Below, one piece after another: positions 40,798 through 41,294 of a stretch of DNA of 41,294 bases. The stretch is taken from positions 1-41,294 of the forward strand of contig QHSR01000247.1 in the NCBI GenBank assembly GCA_003221635.1, read 5' to 3'. The notes beneath the pieces were generated by a model. It was not told where the DNA came from and ran no database searches. It was given only the letters and a program-made list of their open reading frames with translations. The position numbers and the translations under genes were made by a program. The first letter of the stretch is position 1; each line of letters opens with the position of its first letter. Source of the DNA: Candidatus Rokuibacteriota bacterium (GTDB lineage Bacteria; Methylomirabilota; Methylomirabilia; Rokubacteriales; CSP1-6).

Positions 40798-41294
40798 GTG
40801 GAGGGCTTGTCCTTCGTTACGTTCCCGAGAGCGCTTTCGAATCGTTGTTCGATTTCGGTTGCGGCTGCGGGCGCATAGCTCGTCAGTTTCTCCAGCAGAC
40901 GCTGAGACCAGTCCGTAACGTCGGTATTGATATCCATCAGGACATGATCAAGTGGTGCACTGAGAACCTGGCCCCCTTCAGAAGGGGTTCAAGTTTTTTC
41001 ATCATGACGTGTACAATCAGGGCCTTGCTCCTGCGAACACGGGGCGGCTTATGGCGCCTATCCACCAGCCGGATGGCACATTTTCGCTGGTGATTGCCTG
41101 GTCCGTGTTCACGCACCTCTATAAAGAGTAGAAGGAATTTACGTACGCGAGCTCAGGAGGATCATGCGGAAAGACGGGGTCCTCTATTCCACGTGGCTCT
41201 CCGACCGCGACCTCCGCGAGAACCTGCGCCAGTAGGGACTGGAACTTGTCCGAATAGGGGCTTCAATTATCGACAGTAACGCAGGCCTGGAGTA
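40782..41294 (+). pseudogene. SAM-dependent methyltransferase, fragmented and cut by the window edge
   Basis: The first frame has motif I of class I methyltransferases (SLFDFGCGCGRIARQFLQQ) and VGIDIHQDMIKWCTENLAPF. A lost T near 40979 shifts the frame. It then reads GFKFFHHDVYNQGLAPANTGRLMAPIHQPDGTFSLVIAWSVFTHLYKE, meets TAG at 41129, and after a second lost T in a TTT run (about 41140) continues VRELRRIMRKDGVLYSTWLSDRDLRENLRQ, then another TAG at 41233. Restoring the two Ts gives a continuous methyltransferase with two ambers. GC is clearly lower than in the rest of the window. It may be transferred and decaying DNA, or a low-quality contig end. Confidence 0.65.

Noticed and set aside
1-41294. 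rRNA, tRNA, insertion sequence or prophage genes
   Set aside because: None was recognised by eye on either strand; transposase motifs and tRNA cloverleaf signatures were not found, though a computational scan was not possible.

Overview
The window is high-GC, gene-dense bacterial DNA with strong G/C bias at third codon positions. Gene content (many solute-binding ABC cassettes, amidohydrolase, RidA, MaoC, FAH, an acyl-CoA carboxyltransferase, Pal/DUF4398 lipoproteins, sigma-54 regulation) suggests a diderm, heterotrophic soil or subsurface bacterium. Candidatus Rokubacteria/Methylomirabilota or a deep proteobacterial lineage would fit, but this is inferred from overall character and was not tested by phylogeny. 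No rRNA, tRNA, CRISPR array or intact mobile element was seen.

Layout. 1-4.7 kb: the end of a cysteine-synthase-family gene, a Pal lipoprotein, an OmpA/DUF4398 lipoprotein pair converging on Pal, and an AI-2E-type membrane protein. 4.7-9.2 kb: an alpha-amylase-family gene and a Rieske oxygenase, each broken by an internal loss with frameshift, around a lipoprotein with hydrolase-like features. 9.4-15.9 kb: two phosphonate-type ABC importers side by side, one resembling the 2-aminoethylphosphonate PhnS/T/V group and one PhnC/D/E-like. The permease of the first is interrupted by a perfect 198-bp inverted repeat. 15.9-22.1 kb, plus strand: a membrane-anchored protein, a peptide-type binding protein with two permeases but no ATPase, a DAO-type flavoprotein and RidA. 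22.1-26.6 kb, minus strand: an amidohydrolase and a sugar-type ABC cassette, also without ATPase. 26.8-28.9 kb: an isocitrate-lyase/PEP-mutase-family enzyme coupled to an S51 peptidase, then a VOC protein. 32.8-38.2 kb: aldo/keto reductase, a tiny in-frame LeuC-LeuD fusion, MaoC, FAH, a small membrane protein, a PIG-L deacetylase and an acyl-CoA carboxyltransferase. 38.3-41.3 kb: two GT4 glycosyltransferases, then lower-GC methyltransferase remnants at the contig edge.

The most interesting region is 29.5-32.7 kb. A membrane histidine kinase and an NtrC-type sigma-54 response regulator form an operon. Divergent from it is a 61-residue secreted protein whose mature part is four repeats of a VQAPRG-like unit. 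The 341-bp space between them carries two divergent -24/-12 (sigma-54) promoter matches, one facing each transcription unit, with three copies of a GTTYC-N5-GRAAC palindrome between them. A 14-bp-stem hairpin ends the small gene. This reads as a self-contained, autoregulated two-component module controlling a small repeat peptide I do not recognise.

Several genes carry scars: internal losses, an inverted duplication and single-base losses in homopolymers. They may reflect assembly or sequencing faults in a metagenomic contig as well as real decay, and should be checked against reads.
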